Assembly (NCBI GenBank): GCA_030427725.1
Contig: JAUICV010000002.1
Location: forward strand, 200,436-264,435
Source: Chlamydiia bacterium
Lineage (GTDB): Bacteria; Chlamydiota; Chlamydiia; Chlamydiales; GCA-2402025
Length of the DNA stretch: 64,000 nucleotides
Direction of reading: 5' to 3'
Part shown: positions 7,901 through 15,907 of the stretch, one piece after another
Layout: each line of letters opens with the position of its first letter
Position numbering within the stretch: position 1 is the first letter of the stretch
The notes under the pieces: generated by a model
Databases searched by the model: none
Told to the model about the DNA's origin: nothing
Seen by the model: the letters and a program-made list of their open reading frames with translations, nothing else
Made by a program: the position numbers and the translations under genes

Positions 7901-10613
7901 TAAAATTGCCATCATAACACACCTAAACTCAAGCCGCTCTATAGAGCGCTTTGAGTATGACAAATTTTCGCGAGTTACAAAGCATATCTCTCCAGAAAGC
8001 CGCATCACGCTAACGCAATACGAAGATTTCTACAAACACCCCAAGACAAATGAAACCTATCTACGCAGAACGACAATTTCACCAAAAGGCTTAGTGACTC
8101 GCGAACTTCTTTCAGATGAAAATAGGATCGAAGAAAAAGAAATTTTATCCCCTCTTCATGAAAGACTTAGCCATGAACAGTTCTTTTACGATCTTTGTGG
8201 TAATAAGACGTGCCATATCGTCGAGGTCTATTCTGGGAAAAAGCTTATCAAAACCATTACTAACACCTGGGATTACGATCGACAAAATAGAGTCGTTAAA
8301 CTAGTTGAAGGCAAAGGATCAAAAAAGCAAAAAATAACGCGCTATAGCTACTGCTACTCTGGAAAACTCGACACCTTAATAAAACCAGATGGCTCAAGCA
8401 TTAAGTATTGCTATGATGATTTACTCCGCTTAAAAGAGGTGAAGGCTTCTAAAGGAGATATCCACTATGAACTGATCTATGACGCTCATGACCGAGTCAT
8501 AAAAGAACTCAACCACATTACCAAGAAAGTCACATCTAGGATTTTTAATGACTATGGGGATTTAGTTTCTGAAACACAAGAGTCCGGACTTAAAATCCAA
8601 TATAAATATGATCTATTTCATAGAATCACAAGACTTACTCTTCCAGACAATAGTTTTGTAAAGTACAACTATGACAGCTTTCATCTTCGGTCTGTCAAAA
8701 GATTTCCTTTGAACAAACCAAATTATCAACACGCTATCATATCCTACTGTATCTCACAGAAAATTCTCGAAGAGGCGCTACCTTTTTCATTGGGATCCCT
8801 CAAACATGACTTTAATCTAGATCACACTAAAACTAAGGTCTCATCAGATTTTTTCTCTCAAGAAATTTTAGCGTTTGATGACGAGCAAAATCCAACCCAA
8901 ATCAAACGAGACACTCCAAATAGCTCTACCCTGTCAACATTTCAATATGATGAGTTAAACCATTTAGTTATTGAGGAAGGGCTTTTTAATAATAGCTATA
9001 AATTTGACTCTATCCACAACAGAACAGCTAAAAACAACAAAAAATACCAGCTTAATCACCAAAATGAGCTCTTATCGGATGGAAGAGCTAATTACACATA
9101 CGACACAAATGGGAACCGCATCTCAAAAAAAACTAAATTTGGAGACCTCCACTATGAGTATGACTCCTTAGACAGGCTGATCTCAATGACCACAACAAGT
9201 TTGCGCTTAGAGTTTAGTTATGACCACTCACTAAGAAGAATATCGAAAAAAATTCTCAAAAAAGAATCCAATTCCTGGAAAGCCCTTAAGCTTGAGTACT
9301 TTCTTTATGATGGCGAGGCTGAAATAGGAAGTTTTGATGCCAAAAAAAATGTCAAAATCTTAAGGATCCCAAAATTTGCCGGTGAGGCCGATATTGGTAA
9401 TTCGATTGCAATTGAGATCAATAATAAAGCTTATATCCCCCTATACGATCTTTTTGGAAATGTCTCTGAGTTAATCGATCCAAAGTCCCAAACTTCAGTA
9501 GAGAGTTATATCTACTCTGTTTACGGAGAGTGCCAAATCAAAAACCCCAAACAAGAAAACATTAAGGATTCTTTACTGAGCAATCCATATCGCTATCAAA
9601 GTAAACGTTTTGATTCAGAGAGCAATCTCACTCTTTTTGGCAAACGATACTACGATGCAAAAATAGGCTCTTGGATAACCCCTGACCCTAAAGGCCTTTC
9701 AGAAGGTCCAAGTCTCTATGCCTATCTGTACGGCATGCCTCTTATCCACGTAGACATATGGGGGTTAGAAGCAGAGTCTGTCTCTTCGAAGCACATGTGG
9801 CGCTCCTTAATAGTCGGCCCCTTTGGTTATTATGCAACTAGAGTGGCAACTGGAATAGCAATGGACACCAGATGGATACATGATGATGATAAAACCTTAT
9901 TAGGAACAATAAATGATGCCAACAATAAAGCTTTTAACAATCTCTTAAATAACAAATATAGTTATAGCGACCATGACAATCACTCTAGTGTGATCCACTA
10001 TAAACCGCTTAAACAACCTGCCATTGCTGGTCACGATCTATTTTTTATTAACGGAATATCGAATACGAAACAGGGGGCAGAAAAAAGCGCTCTATCAATT
10101 CGTCAAGCGCTCCCTTCTTATAACATGACCCTCATTCACAACTCAACTCACACTCTAGGTGATATAGGAGATGTTGTTTTTGAAAGCCTTGGAGGAGAAA
10201 CTAGCATTATAAGAAGAGCTAGAAGCGAATTTTTATTTTCATTGGCTGCGGGTAATCATATTCATATTTTTGCTCATAGCGAAGGAGGAATGATCACTCA
10301 AGAAGCCTTAAAAGACCGCAGATTTAATCCGTATCGAGATAAGATAAATGTTTATACTTTTGGAGCAGCTAAATTTGTAGATTCAAGCTCCGCACAAAAC
10401 GTTACAAACTATGTCTCTAAATTGGATCTAGTTCCAGTATTAAATTACAGCCATCAAGGAAAAATTAGACCAATTTGTTCTCAATGTATTAGACTATTGG
10501 ACAATAAAACTCGAAATCCATACACAGAACATACTTTCCTTGGTCCAACGTATCAAAACGGTCTTTTAGAAGCTTCCAGAAAACTTCAACTCCAAACAAT
10601 GAGTAACTCATGA
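4971..10613 (+). CDS. RHS/YD-repeat protein with C-terminal alpha/beta-hydrolase-like toxin domain
   Basis: 1880 residues from the ATG at 4971. A frame from TTG at 4947 only adds eight charged residues before the signal peptide. Residues 1-18 (MKRIIGLGFCIITSFLF) look like a signal peptide. The long middle consists of degenerate YD repeats (Y-D-x-x-G/N-R). The RHS-associated core is at about 1553-1600 (LFGKRYYD, GSWITPDP, YAYL). After the core comes a unique ~280-residue C-terminal domain. It has a FINGISN segment, a nucleophile elbow AHSEGG (Ser ~1770), an Asp in SKLDLVPV (~1819) and a His in EHTF (~1854), which together make a plausible Ser-Asp-His triad. From memory, this set of motifs resembles the uncharacterised chlamydial family DUF687. 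RHS cores in other bacteria encapsulate and release such variable tips. The ATGA overlap with the next gene argues for coupled expression. Confidence 0.85.
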   Translation: MKRIIGLGFCIITSFLFSNEMNPSVSSMTTLDGDPSANIENSVNVVSGDYFVTETDYIVPGVEPIPVTRTYLSSNQIDNRLQSVWKAFCHTKLRIEFSGSKSKADKIYLCQPQGNVLQYENLTGPKKSRRNFEVSFGDSLAGCSNLGGGELSARTNIRNNTIRRHRAENYFVHTAPDGTKSWYYTSLRRLPLAYLEKEKKPNGNWVFYEWTDQNFLKRIFTTNPDQTITYAELTIEYVQNKDHILGIIKTSDGKRLERYHKITRVARDIYDQYLIDIKRPNTYNDGFNYEPIYTDGPKLALSRSKNGQSFIKVDYHKPSTKKKLSQTALVDLRRKNPKIDRVKSIQFPTGPFRSWETVYQFNYKLNDLLQPPKETTFLDKVLGLEKKGPQDSYAECVDPFGTKTRYHFNNYSRPHCIEIIGTDVMYPRGHRQESIKRQMHLYHADKPTFLSHKALFVGTKLKSLEQFSYHDNGNLSKLESFGNFTGKNPRVGDFCTNQKKVKKSWIYSGTLRSHSGEKVETNFTYHDDELRLVKTVTDPNNCTTTTEYHPGTDLPTSILLSYEGQIKSRQFKSYSKDHILIKEITDDGSDSNPSSLKGVSQRLVKTYTLKKDAPAQNFPLWYEESFFDTQSKSYKTVKKIRYHYDLSCNVIQEDLFLPNGKLCYSIKRTFDDRNRLISETDPLGRVSTFSYDHLNNLTKQKKAGSALAEHFNYDLLGAKTSSFVKDRKKLYLNKTKRDLLHRVTELCDSKGKKINLVYDALGNEIERALPAQRTVSGDLVRPKLLRFNDPMGRPIREINPKGFIKKTEYTTRGQPYFISYSDGSEESFIYNLNGTVAKKTDRNGVTTKYTYNFQNQVLSEAMYSIKGKLLRKITHKRNALHLLETTSSDGTTIKYKYDGLGRTIQEVKKNNGCLISNTKYTYDNLGRKTSVLSIAGNKTKEHKISYDLVNRITKEMDLDETKKIISKKEYIYDNFDNKIAIITHLNSSRSIERFEYDKFSRVTKHISPESRITLTQYEDFYKHPKTNETYLRRTTISPKGLVTRELLSDENRIEEKEILSPLHERLSHEQFFYDLCGNKTCHIVEVYSGKKLIKTITNTWDYDRQNRVVKLVEGKGSKKQKITRYSYCYSGKLDTLIKPDGSSIKYCYDDLLRLKEVKASKGDIHYELIYDAHDRVIKELNHITKKVTSRIFNDYGDLVSETQESGLKIQYKYDLFHRITRLTLPDNSFVKYNYDSFHLRSVKRFPLNKPNYQHAIISYCISQKILEEALPFSLGSLKHDFNLDHTKTKVSSDFFSQEILAFDDEQNPTQIKRDTPNSSTLSTFQYDELNHLVIEEGLFNNSYKFDSIHNRTAKNNKKYQLNHQNELLSDGRANYTYDTNGNRISKKTKFGDLHYEYDSLDRLISMTTTSLRLEFSYDHSLRRISKKILKKESNSWKALKLEYFLYDGEAEIGSFDAKKNVKILRIPKFAGEADIGNSIAIEINNKAYIPLYDLFGNVSELIDPKSQTSVESYIYSVYGECQIKNPKQENIKDSLLSNPYRYQSKRFDSESNLTLFGKRYYDAKIGSWITPDPKGLSEGPSLYAYLYGMPLIHVDIWGLEAESVSSKHMWRSLIVGPFGYYATRVATGIAMDTRWIHDDDKTLLGTINDANNKAFNNLLNNKYSYSDHDNHSSVIHYKPLKQPAIAGHDLFFINGISNTKQGAEKSALSIRQALPSYNMTLIHNSTHTLGDIGDVVFESLGGETSIIRRARSEFLFSLAAGNHIHIFAHSEGGMITQEALKDRRFNPYRDKINVYTFGAAKFVDSSSAQNVTNYVSKLDLVPVLNYSHQGKIRPICSQCIRLLDNKTRNPYTEHTFLGPTYQNGLLEASRKLQLQTMSNS

Positions 10614-11275
10614 ACAAAAAAATACTAATCTCTATTTTTATACTCCTTTCAATTCTAATTGCTGCGACGCTCTCTTATCAAAAAAATAAAGCTACCTTTC
10701 CAAATTACAGCCTAGAATGTTATCCAAAAGCAATGGAGATAGCCACTAAATTTAGTAAATACGTATATGAAAAATATGGCTTTGAAACGATTGGAACGGG
10801 CGGAGGTTTCCTAGAAAATTTTAATAACCTAACTCTCCAATTCACTAAAACAGAAGGCACCTCTATCAAAGAATTAAGAAATGTTGCGATAGAATCTTCT
10901 CAGGAACTATTAAAAAGAATCAATAGCTTTCCCGAATTATTTCCTTATTTTGTTGACAATTGTTTTAATATTAAAAATTTATCATTATCATTTAGTTCAA
11001 ACCAACCTAACTCAGATTTAAAATTTTATTATTTCTCAGTTTCTATTGAAAATGGCTGTTTATCTTACTATTACTCAGAAGATTCAAATAACCCTTTGAA
11101 ATTACTTCATCAAGAATCTTACCAAACAGCTCTTGCTATTTATAATAAAACTCATCCAAGTAGTCCTATTACTCCTTTTGAATCGATACCTATAGAAAAT
11201 CATATCTATCCTTCCGACAAACCCGAACCGACTCGTTCAAGGTATAAAAGCTGCAATTCTGAAAGGTTTTATTAA
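10610..11275 (+). CDS. Membrane-anchored paralogue 1 of 3; candidate immunity protein
   Basis: 221 residues. The ATG overlaps the stop of the RHS gene (ATGA), the usual arrangement for a toxin and its protector. There is one N-terminal hydrophobic helix (about 4-23), then a soluble domain likely in the periplasm. That domain holds the features shared with the next two genes: a helix ending in 'Y-x-K-Y-G-x-x-T', a strand 'N-N-L-T-L-Q-F', a helix 'L-R-x-x-x-I-E-x-S-Q-E-L-L-x-R-I-N', an aromatic 'P-Y-F' turn and a second strand 'N-L-S-L-S-F'. Near the end is a helix ending in 'A-L-A-I-Y-N-K-T-H-P'. I do not recognise the family. The immunity role is inferred only from position, anchoring and tandem duplication. 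Confidence 0.75.
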   Translation: MNKKILISIFILLSILIAATLSYQKNKATFPNYSLECYPKAMEIATKFSKYVYEKYGFETIGTGGGFLENFNNLTLQFTKTEGTSIKELRNVAIESSQELLKRINSFPELFPYFVDNCFNIKNLSLSFSSNQPNSDLKFYYFSVSIENGCLSYYYSEDSNNPLKLLHQESYQTALAIYNKTHPSSPITPFESIPIENHIYPSDKPEPTRSRYKSCNSERFY

Positions 11276-11335
11276 TCGGAACATCCCCAACCAATCCAGA
11301 GCCATATATCACCCCAATCTATAAGGAAAATATAA

Positions 11336-11968
11336 ATGAATAGCTTCATAAAAAAAATTGGCGGTATCTTTTTTTTATTTGCAAAGCGAATACTAAGATT
11401 TACTATTAGATTTGTTCTGACGATTGCTGGCTATTTTCTTTTTGCCCAATCACTATATTTTTTCAAATGGCCCTTTGAAAAAAAAGGCCCAGCTAAGATT
11501 AAGCCAGCCTATACAATTACAAACGATTTCAAAAAATGCGCCAAGAAAAAATACGGATTGAAAACCTACGGAGTCATTGGTAGCTACTATGGAACTGTAA
11601 GTAACATAGATATCTCTTTCTCGTCAGACGAAGATCCCTCAACGAGAAAATTACGAACCCTTGTCATTGAGCTATCTCAAGACTTACTCAACAGGATAAA
11701 CAAAAACACGGAAGTCAGACCTTATTTATCAAACTATCCATTTACCATACAGAATATCAAGCTCTCTTTTACAATAGAAAATAGTTCTTCAAAAAGAGGT
11801 TGTCTTTCACATCAGGTCAAATGCTCCGCTGGAAAGCTGCAGTATCACACTAATATTGACGAAGGCCCTACAATTCAACTTTTTGAAGAAAAATATGATG
11901 AAGCTCTAGCCATTTACAACAGAACACATCCAGACAGTCTTCAAACAACCTCTAGCCACACAGATTAA
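11336..11968 (+). CDS. Membrane-anchored paralogue 2 of 3; candidate immunity protein
   Basis: 210 residues, with AAGGA ahead of the ATG. The N-terminus has two hydrophobic stretches (about 9-17 and 22-44) separated by Arg, so one long or two short TM helices, followed by the same soluble domain as its neighbours: 'K-K-Y-G-L-K-T-Y', 'L-R-T-L-V-I-E-L-S-Q-D-L-L-N-R-I-N', 'R-P-Y-L-S-N-Y-P-F' and 'E-A-L-A-I-Y-N-R-T-H-P'. It is closer to copy 3 than to copy 1. The 60-nt gap upstream contains no terminator, so it is probably in the RHS transcript. The function is unknown. Confidence 0.75.
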   Translation: MNSFIKKIGGIFFLFAKRILRFTIRFVLTIAGYFLFAQSLYFFKWPFEKKGPAKIKPAYTITNDFKKCAKKKYGLKTYGVIGSYYGTVSNIDISFSSDEDPSTRKLRTLVIELSQDLLNRINKNTEVRPYLSNYPFTIQNIKLSFTIENSSSKRGCLSHQVKCSAGKLQYHTNIDEGPTIQLFEEKYDEALAIYNRTHPDSLQTTSSHTD

Positions 11969-11977
11969 AGGAATAAA

Positions 11978-12658
11978 ATGCAAACAAACGCCCATACTCC
12001 CCTCTCTGAAATCAGAAAAAAAGGAAAATTTCAAAAATCCTATCTTTTAAAATTTCTCAAACGACTTATTATTGAATGCCTGTGGGTAATCCTTAATATT
12101 TTCATCTTTTGGTTAATTTTTTTTATGCTCTATAGTTTTGCTACACAAGAACCTAAGCATCAAACAATTTCTTATCAAGTGTCTAAGGAAGTTAGTAACT
12201 ATGCAGAAAAAACATATGGCTTACAAACATTTCAAAAGGGAGTTGATTTTCAAAAAAATATTAACAATTTATCCATTTCCCTTGGGAAAGACACCAACTC
12301 ATCTCCTGAAGAATTACGATTGATTGTAATAAATCTATCTCGAGAATTTCTAAAACAAATCAATCAAAACGAGAAAATAAGACCTTACTTATCCCATTTT
12401 CCTTTTACTGAAAAAGACATCACATTATCTATCCAAATGAAGAATGAATCCACAAATTCAGAGAAGGTAATAGATTATGTCTACTTCTCTTGTGGGAAGC
12501 TATTCTACTCATTAATGACTAGAGATGGAACATTCACAAATCTTTTTGAAGAAACCTATGACGAGGCCCTATCTTTATACCACACAAATCACTCAGACAC
12601 CCCAATAGCCAATCAATCTAACCCTATTCCGAAAGTGGAGGGCATCTCGAAAATTTAA
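11978..12658 (+). CDS. Membrane-anchored paralogue 3 of 3; candidate immunity protein
   Basis: 226 residues. The ribosome-binding site AAAGGA lies just before the ATG, only 9 nt after the previous stop. A charged cytoplasmic N-terminus of about 30 residues precedes a strong TM helix (about 32-53, with the run ILNIFIFWLIFFML). The soluble domain repeats the family signatures 'E-K-T-Y-G-L-Q-T', 'L-R-L-I-V-I-N-L-S-R-E-F-L-K-Q-I-N', 'R-P-Y-L-S-H-F-P-F' and a C-terminal 'E-A-L-S-L-Y-H-T-N-H'. It is the last gene of the RHS cluster; the next gene has its own promoter. Confidence 0.75.
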   Translation: MQTNAHTPLSEIRKKGKFQKSYLLKFLKRLIIECLWVILNIFIFWLIFFMLYSFATQEPKHQTISYQVSKEVSNYAEKTYGLQTFQKGVDFQKNINNLSISLGKDTNSSPEELRLIVINLSREFLKQINQNEKIRPYLSHFPFTEKDITLSIQMKNESTNSEKVIDYVYFSCGKLFYSLMTRDGTFTNLFEETYDEALSLYHTNHSDTPIANQSNPIPKVEGISKI

Positions 12659-12739
12659 CAAAAATCACCGTTCGCCTAATTAAATACGAGAATAACGAAT
12701 ATTTAAACTCTTAGATTTTACTTTTTTTAAAGGTGTTGA

Positions 12740-12767
12740 TTGACATAAATAAAAAACACAATATAAG
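12740..12767 (+). promoter_or_regulatory. Strong sigma-70-type promoter of the transporter gene
   Basis: Consensus TTGACA (12740-12745), a 16-nt spacer and TATAAG (12762-12767). It gives a leader of about 50 nt before the TTG start at 12823. Confidence 0.7.
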
Positions 12768-12822
12768 AAGTATAACTATACGTAGAAACCTACCCTTTTA
12801 ATTATTTTAAGATTTTAAAAAT

Positions 12823-14103
12823 TTGAACTTGTTAAAACTTAAAAAAGAACAATTACAGGTTGTTTTGTCGGTAACTTTCGGCAATATACTTGAATGGTTT
12901 GAAATTTACTCCTATGCCTACCTGTCTCCCATTCTTGCTAAAATTTTTCTAGGCCAATCAGATTCTTCAGGCGGGTTAATTATTATCTTCCTTATCTTTG
13001 GGTCAGCATTTGTTGCTCGCCCTTTTGGAGGTCTGATATTCGGTCGCCTAGGAGACCTAATAGGAAGGAAGAAAGCGTTTTTTCTTTCGATTATTCTATT
13101 AACAATTCCTACATTTCTTATGGGATGCTTACCAACATACTCGCAAATCGGATTGACCGCACCACTTCTACTATTCCTTCTTAGAATTTTTCAAGCGATC
13201 CCAAGCTCAGGAGAAATGCCTGGCACAATGTGTTATTTATATGAATTTGCAAATCAAAAAAACAAACGTTTTATGACTAGCTGGACAGGAGTTGGCAATC
13301 AAATTGGTGCTGGCATTGCAATAATTGAGACCTTTTTTATGGATGGGTTTACTTCTGTTAGCTTTATGGAAACTTGGGGCTGGAGAATTTCATTTTGGTC
13401 TTCAGGATTAATTGGTCTACTTGGCATATATCTTAGAAAATCTTTGCATGAAACACCTGTTTTTCGAAAAGCAAAACTACATCATCAACTAGACAACGAA
13501 AACATTTTCCAAATACTCAAAACCTACATGAAACCAATTTGCTTGGCAACAGCGTTCGGAGGGGTGAGTGGATCAACTTTTTATCTCATAGCGTCATACT
13601 TACCCACCTATTTAGATTCCAGTCTTGGTCTAAACCTGAACAGTAATCTTTTACTTACTCTTTCAATCATTTTACTATCCACCATTCTTCTACCTATAAT
13701 AGGAAAAATCGGGGATCGCTATGACAATCGAAAGATGCTTCTTTACTCGAATATTTTGATTGTGATACTGTTAGTTTTTATATTTTATACATTACAATAC
13801 AACCTAAACAAACCAACTCTCATCCTAGGAATATTATTCATTATTCCTCTTAGCTGCATAACTGCTTTACTAGGATATATATACTGCGAACTCTTCCCTT
13901 TTAAGGTTAGGTTCACTGGAGTTGGCTTATCCTTCAATTTAGCCGATGGTATTATAGGAGGATTCACCCCTGTGATTGCGTTAAGCCTAGCAAAATGGTC
14001 TGGTTTTAATGGAGCCTTTTGTTTTTATATTTTAGCTACAGCAGTATTATCCATTATAGCTATACTCTTAATTCGCAAAGAGCTCTTCATTATTTATGAC
14101 TAA
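12823..14103 (+). CDS. MFS transporter, metabolite:H+ symporter (ProP-like) family
   Basis: 426 residues. The frame starts with TTG at 12823. No ATG occurs before the fourth TM helix, so a non-ATG start is required; a second TTG at 12829 is also possible. About 12 TM helices are visible. The N-terminal 'FGNILEWFEIYSYAYL', 'ARPFGGLIFGRLGDLIGRKK' (the MFS loop 2-3 motif) and the 'GEMPG' segment are typical of the MHS subfamily, which contains ProP, KgtP and chlamydial relatives that import small osmolytes or metabolites with protons. The substrate cannot be read from the sequence. It sits tail-to-tail, 3 nt apart, with a methyltransferase on the other strand. Confidence 0.85.
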   Translation: MNLLKLKKEQLQVVLSVTFGNILEWFEIYSYAYLSPILAKIFLGQSDSSGGLIIIFLIFGSAFVARPFGGLIFGRLGDLIGRKKAFFLSIILLTIPTFLMGCLPTYSQIGLTAPLLLFLLRIFQAIPSSGEMPGTMCYLYEFANQKNKRFMTSWTGVGNQIGAGIAIIETFFMDGFTSVSFMETWGWRISFWSSGLIGLLGIYLRKSLHETPVFRKAKLHHQLDNENIFQILKTYMKPICLATAFGGVSGSTFYLIASYLPTYLDSSLGLNLNSNLLLTLSIILLSTILLPIIGKIGDRYDNRKMLLYSNILIVILLVFIFYTLQYNLNKPTLILGILFIIPLSCITALLGYIYCELFPFKVRFTGVGLSFNLADGIIGGFTPVIALSLAKWSGFNGAFCFYILATAVLSIIAILLIRKELFIIYD

Positions 14104-14106
14104 ATG

Positions 14107-14904
14107 TTATTCCTTCCGTGTTGCAATAAAATCAAGTCTCGAAAAATTAAACCCCAATTCCCCGTTTTCTCTTTCTGGAACTAACTCAACATAACGATTC
14201 ATAAGTTGATTAAAAAATTTATCCTGAAGCTCGCTAGGTAACGCATTCAAATGAGGCAACCACATTAGAGTATACATTTCAAAAGCTTCTCGGTTAGGAA
14301 AATACCAGTCCTGAACTTCAACTTCAAAATAAGTTATATCCAAGTCAAATTGTTTAAGCAAATTTTGATATATTTTGGGACTTCGAAGATAATAATTAAG
14401 CTCAAAATCAACAAAATACGACCTCCAAAAAGGGGACTTTGTCAATTCAGCTAAAGCTAGCTCAAGCTCATCTGATATGCTCAAAGGAATTGTGCAAGCT
14501 ATCTTTCCATCTTTTTGCAAGTGCTTATAGGCTCTTTCAAAAAACTCCTCTATTTGATATTCCCACTGTAGAGCAAATGACGAAAACACAATATCAACAG
14601 TTTCAGATATATCAAGATTACTTGCTTTTTGAAGATCAAAATAAAGATTTTTTGCATCATCTAAAAATCTTTTTTTTGCAAAGTCAATCATTTCTGGAGA
14701 TATATCAATTCCATAAACTTTACCATTAGACAACACCTTAGCTAAGGCTGCTGTAATTTTACCATCTCCACACCCAACGTCCAACAAGATTTCCCTCCCT
14801 TGAAGTTTGAGTTGATCTATTAGTTCCATTGCTGCACTTTTTTGAACCTCAGAGTTTTCGTTATACTCCTGAGCTTGCCAAACATGTCTTTCTAAAGTTT
14901 TCAT
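14107..14904 (-). CDS. Class I SAM-dependent methyltransferase
   Basis: 265 residues from the ATG at 14904, preceded by AAAGGA at proper spacing. A TTG at 14934 would give ten more residues and overlap the upstream gene. Motif I is LLDVGCGDGKITAAL (about 37-51), motif II/post-I is VYGIDISPEM, and motif IV is 'DIVFSSFALQW'. The N-terminal 'HVWQAQEYNENSEVQ' and overall layout resemble the trans-aconitate/BioC/juvenile-hormone-acid group, which methylates carboxylates, but the substrate cannot be assigned. It probably shares a transcript with the gene at 14931-15755, from which it is separated by 26 nt. Confidence 0.8.
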   Translation of the reverse strand: MKTLERHVWQAQEYNENSEVQKSAAMELIDQLKLQGREILLDVGCGDGKITAALAKVLSNGKVYGIDISPEMIDFAKKRFLDDAKNLYFDLQKASNLDISETVDIVFSSFALQWEYQIEEFFERAYKHLQKDGKIACTIPLSISDELELALAELTKSPFWRSYFVDFELNYYLRSPKIYQNLLKQFDLDITYFEVEVQDWYFPNREAFEMYTLMWLPHLNALPSELQDKFFNQLMNRYVELVPERENGELGFNFSRLDFIATRKE

Positions 14905-14930
14905 CTTTGTTCCTTTATTTATGTAATAAT

Positions 14931-15755
14931 TCAAAGACCCGTAATGCTTGTCATATCAAACCTACCAAGTCTAACTTTTTTCCCCAGAATATTATAGGGT
15001 CGTTTATTTATATTTACTCCATATTTGAAAGGCATAAATTTAATACTGAGATTATTTGTTTTTTTCTGATCCCGCATTTCAGCCATCAATAGAAATCGAA
15101 TATCATTTAAAAATGTAGTCTGCTGTTCAGAATAATATTCAAATTCATCGTTTGGCAAAACAAATATCAAATTAACGTTACCCTCTAGAATTGTTTTTTT
15201 AGCTATTTCTAAAACTAAGAAGCATCCTTCAACATATTGAATTGCTGAATAGGCCATTCCTGTATCCACATCGAGAATATTACTAAAAATAGCGGGTTTA
15301 TTCTTAAATACTTCTCCAACAGTTAAGCCATTTTTTCTATGGTTTAAACTTTTTGAGAAAAGATATTTTCTTGATAAAATATCCTGAAAATATTTAATGA
15401 CAGATGGTTGTCGTAATTCGTTAAACTGTTTAAATATAGACGAAGATAAAATAGCCTTTACTCTTGGATGTTTTGATTGATTGATATACTCAGAAACTCT
15501 ACTAATCTTTTGTTCTGAAGCTTCACTATCTTTTAATGCTTTCCATGCAGAAAGATCCATCAACCAAAATCTTGCCCCAGGATTTATTTTCAACACCTTC
15601 GAAATAAGCTTTGATCGATAAAAATCAATGCCTTCAACTCTAGCTCCATATGCACCTACATACCACAATACAATGTTAGGAAAAGGTGTTTTTATTAGTT
15701 CTTTATTAACAGTATCTAGATTTTCTATCTTAGAAAAAGAAATATCAACATTCAT
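14931..15755 (-). CDS. Unrecognised cytosolic protein, possibly a Rossmann-like synthase
   Basis: 274 residues with no signal peptide or TM helix. I do not recognise it with confidence. The layout is a first strand 'NIVLWYVGAYG' with a Gly-rich turn, a helix 'DFYRSKLISKVL', a strand 'ARFWLMDLSAW', a charged helical middle, then 'AIQYVEGCFLVLEIAKK' and a strand 'VNLIFVLPND'. This order of elements is reminiscent of tRNA-dependent cyclodipeptide synthases. However, the family's catalytic G-x-S motif is absent and the Y-x-x-x-E pair is not in register, so I do not call it one. It lies upstream of a methyltransferase and opposite an MFS transporter, a combination seen in small natural-product loci. 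Confidence 0.6.
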   Translation of the reverse strand: MNVDISFSKIENLDTVNKELIKTPFPNIVLWYVGAYGARVEGIDFYRSKLISKVLKINPGARFWLMDLSAWKALKDSEASEQKISRVSEYINQSKHPRVKAILSSSIFKQFNELRQPSVIKYFQDILSRKYLFSKSLNHRKNGLTVGEVFKNKPAIFSNILDVDTGMAYSAIQYVEGCFLVLEIAKKTILEGNVNLIFVLPNDEFEYYSEQQTTFLNDIRFLLMAEMRDQKKTNNLSIKFMPFKYGVNINKRPYNILGKKVRLGRFDMTSITGL

Positions 15756-15907
15756 AGAAGTAAAAAAATAATGGTTATTGATTGATAAATAATATCAAAC
15801 AGACTTTATTTCTGTTAACAAAAATAATTGCAGATAAAATATTTTATATTATTTTTAATAAACTCACATTAATCATTAAATAAATAAAAGAATTTACACC
15901 CTTGAAA

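Noticed and set aside
4971..9765. YD repeats as a DNA repeat or CRISPR-like array
   Set aside because: The periodicity is at protein level and diverged; no identical spaced DNA repeats are present.
11276..11335. Short open stretch between immunity-like copies 1 and 2 as a gene remnant
   Set aside because: It is open for about 20 codons only, without a start or similarity to its neighbours.
14931..15755. Firm call as cyclodipeptide synthase
   Set aside because: The nucleophile motif (G-x-S) is missing and the Y-x-x-x-E pair is not aligned; only the general order of elements agrees.
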